The notes beneath the pieces are model-generated. The model made no database searches, was not told the DNA's origin, and saw nothing but the letters and a program-made list of their open reading frames with translations. 5,486 nucleotides of DNA from Acinetobacter sp. (GTDB taxonomy: Bacteria > Pseudomonadota > Gammaproteobacteria > Pseudomonadales > Moraxellaceae). How positions within the stretch are numbered: the first letter of the stretch is position 1; each line of letters begins with the position of its first letter. Location: the NCBI GenBank assembly GCA_030152605.1, contig JASLJB010000315.1:1-5486 (forward strand), in the 5' to 3' direction. This document shows positions 5,297 through 5,486 of the stretch, one piece after another. Made by a program: the position numbers and the translations under genes.

Positions 5297-5372
5297 TGGT
5301 GGGTCGTCCGCGATTCGAACGCGGGACCAATGGATTAAAAGTCCACTGCTCTACCAGCTGAGCTAACGACCC
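5297..5372 (-). tRNA. tRNA-Lys (anticodon UUU), promoter-distal copy
   Basis: A complete 76-nt tRNA on the - strand, beginning GGGTCGTTAGCTCAG and ending CGACCCACCA. The acceptor stem GGGTCGT pairs with ACGACCC, the D arm contains AGCTGGTAGA, the anticodon loop is CTTTTAA with anticodon UUU (5339-5337), and the T arm contains GTTCGAATC. The 3' CCA is encoded (5299-5297). The anticodon stem has U28-A42. It follows the other copy by 21 nt and is probably processed from the same transcript. The terminator at 5257-5288 lies just downstream. Confidence 0.97.
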
Positions 5373-5393
5373 ATAAAGGGATCTCAACGAAAT

Positions 5394-5469
5394 TGGTGGG
5401 TCGTCCGCGATTCGAACGCGGGACCAACGGATTAAAAGTCCGCTGCTCTACCAGCTGAGCTAACGACCC
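5394..5469 (-). tRNA. tRNA-Lys (anticodon UUU), promoter-proximal copy
   Basis: A second complete 76-nt tRNA-Lys on the - strand with anticodon UUU (5436-5434) and an encoded CCA (5396-5394). It matches the other copy except at two bases (5428 and 5442 here versus 5331 and 5345 there). These are the two sides of one anticodon-stem pair, C28-G42 here. Its promoter is not visible, since only 17 bp remain before the window edge. More tRNA genes could lie further upstream. Confidence 0.97.
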
Positions 5470-5486
5470 ATCTCGTTTTGATGTTG

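Noticed and set aside
5297..5469. tRNA-Lys genes as an integration site of a mobile element
   Set aside because: Both tRNAs are complete, and I see no integrase gene. The only repeated tRNA sequence is the tandem gene copy itself, so no attachment-site duplication is evident in this window.

Overview
The window looks like ordinary chromosomal DNA of a gammaproteobacterium, most likely Acinetobacter or another Moraxellaceae. The reasons are moderate G+C with AT-rich intergenic DNA, glutamine-rich proteins, the mix of gene families, and tandem CCA-encoding tRNA-Lys(UUU) genes. This assignment rests on recognition, not on a search. I see no transposase, integrase, CRISPR array, phage gene or defence gene.

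Layout, left to right. Bases 1-275 hold no convincing gene, only the likely leader of the first CDS. Three genes then run on the + strand: a membrane-anchored FAD-dependent oxidoreductase (276-1754), an HPP-family membrane protein fused to two CBS domains (1843-2958), and an OsmC-family thiol peroxidase-like protein (3154-3618). The gaps of 88 and 195 bp, a consensus -10 box before the HPP gene and an operator-like repeat cluster before the OsmC gene suggest separate promoters rather than one tight operon. A small PspC-domain membrane protein (3720-3953) lies on the - strand, convergent with the OsmC gene. A near-perfect bidirectional hairpin terminator between them contains the pspC stop codon. 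After a 380-bp divergent intergenic region comes a + strand gene for an unrecognised lipoprotein (4334-5146). Its core promoter is overlapped by two separate palindromes. The gene's stop codon sits in a decayed 15-bp tandem repeat. A bidirectional terminator separates it from two tRNA-Lys genes on the - strand (5297-5372 and 5394-5469).

Several products point to the cell envelope or redox stress: a membrane-tethered flavoenzyme, a putative nucleotide-gated anion carrier, a peroxide-type OsmC protein, a PspC protein and a lipoprotein. The sequence does not show that they form one pathway. I found no strong case for a new multi-gene system. The best leads are the doubly palindromic lipoprotein promoter, the HPP-CBS fusion with only one intact CBS ligand motif, the stop codon inside a tandem repeat, and the compensatory base-pair change between the two tRNA-Lys copies.
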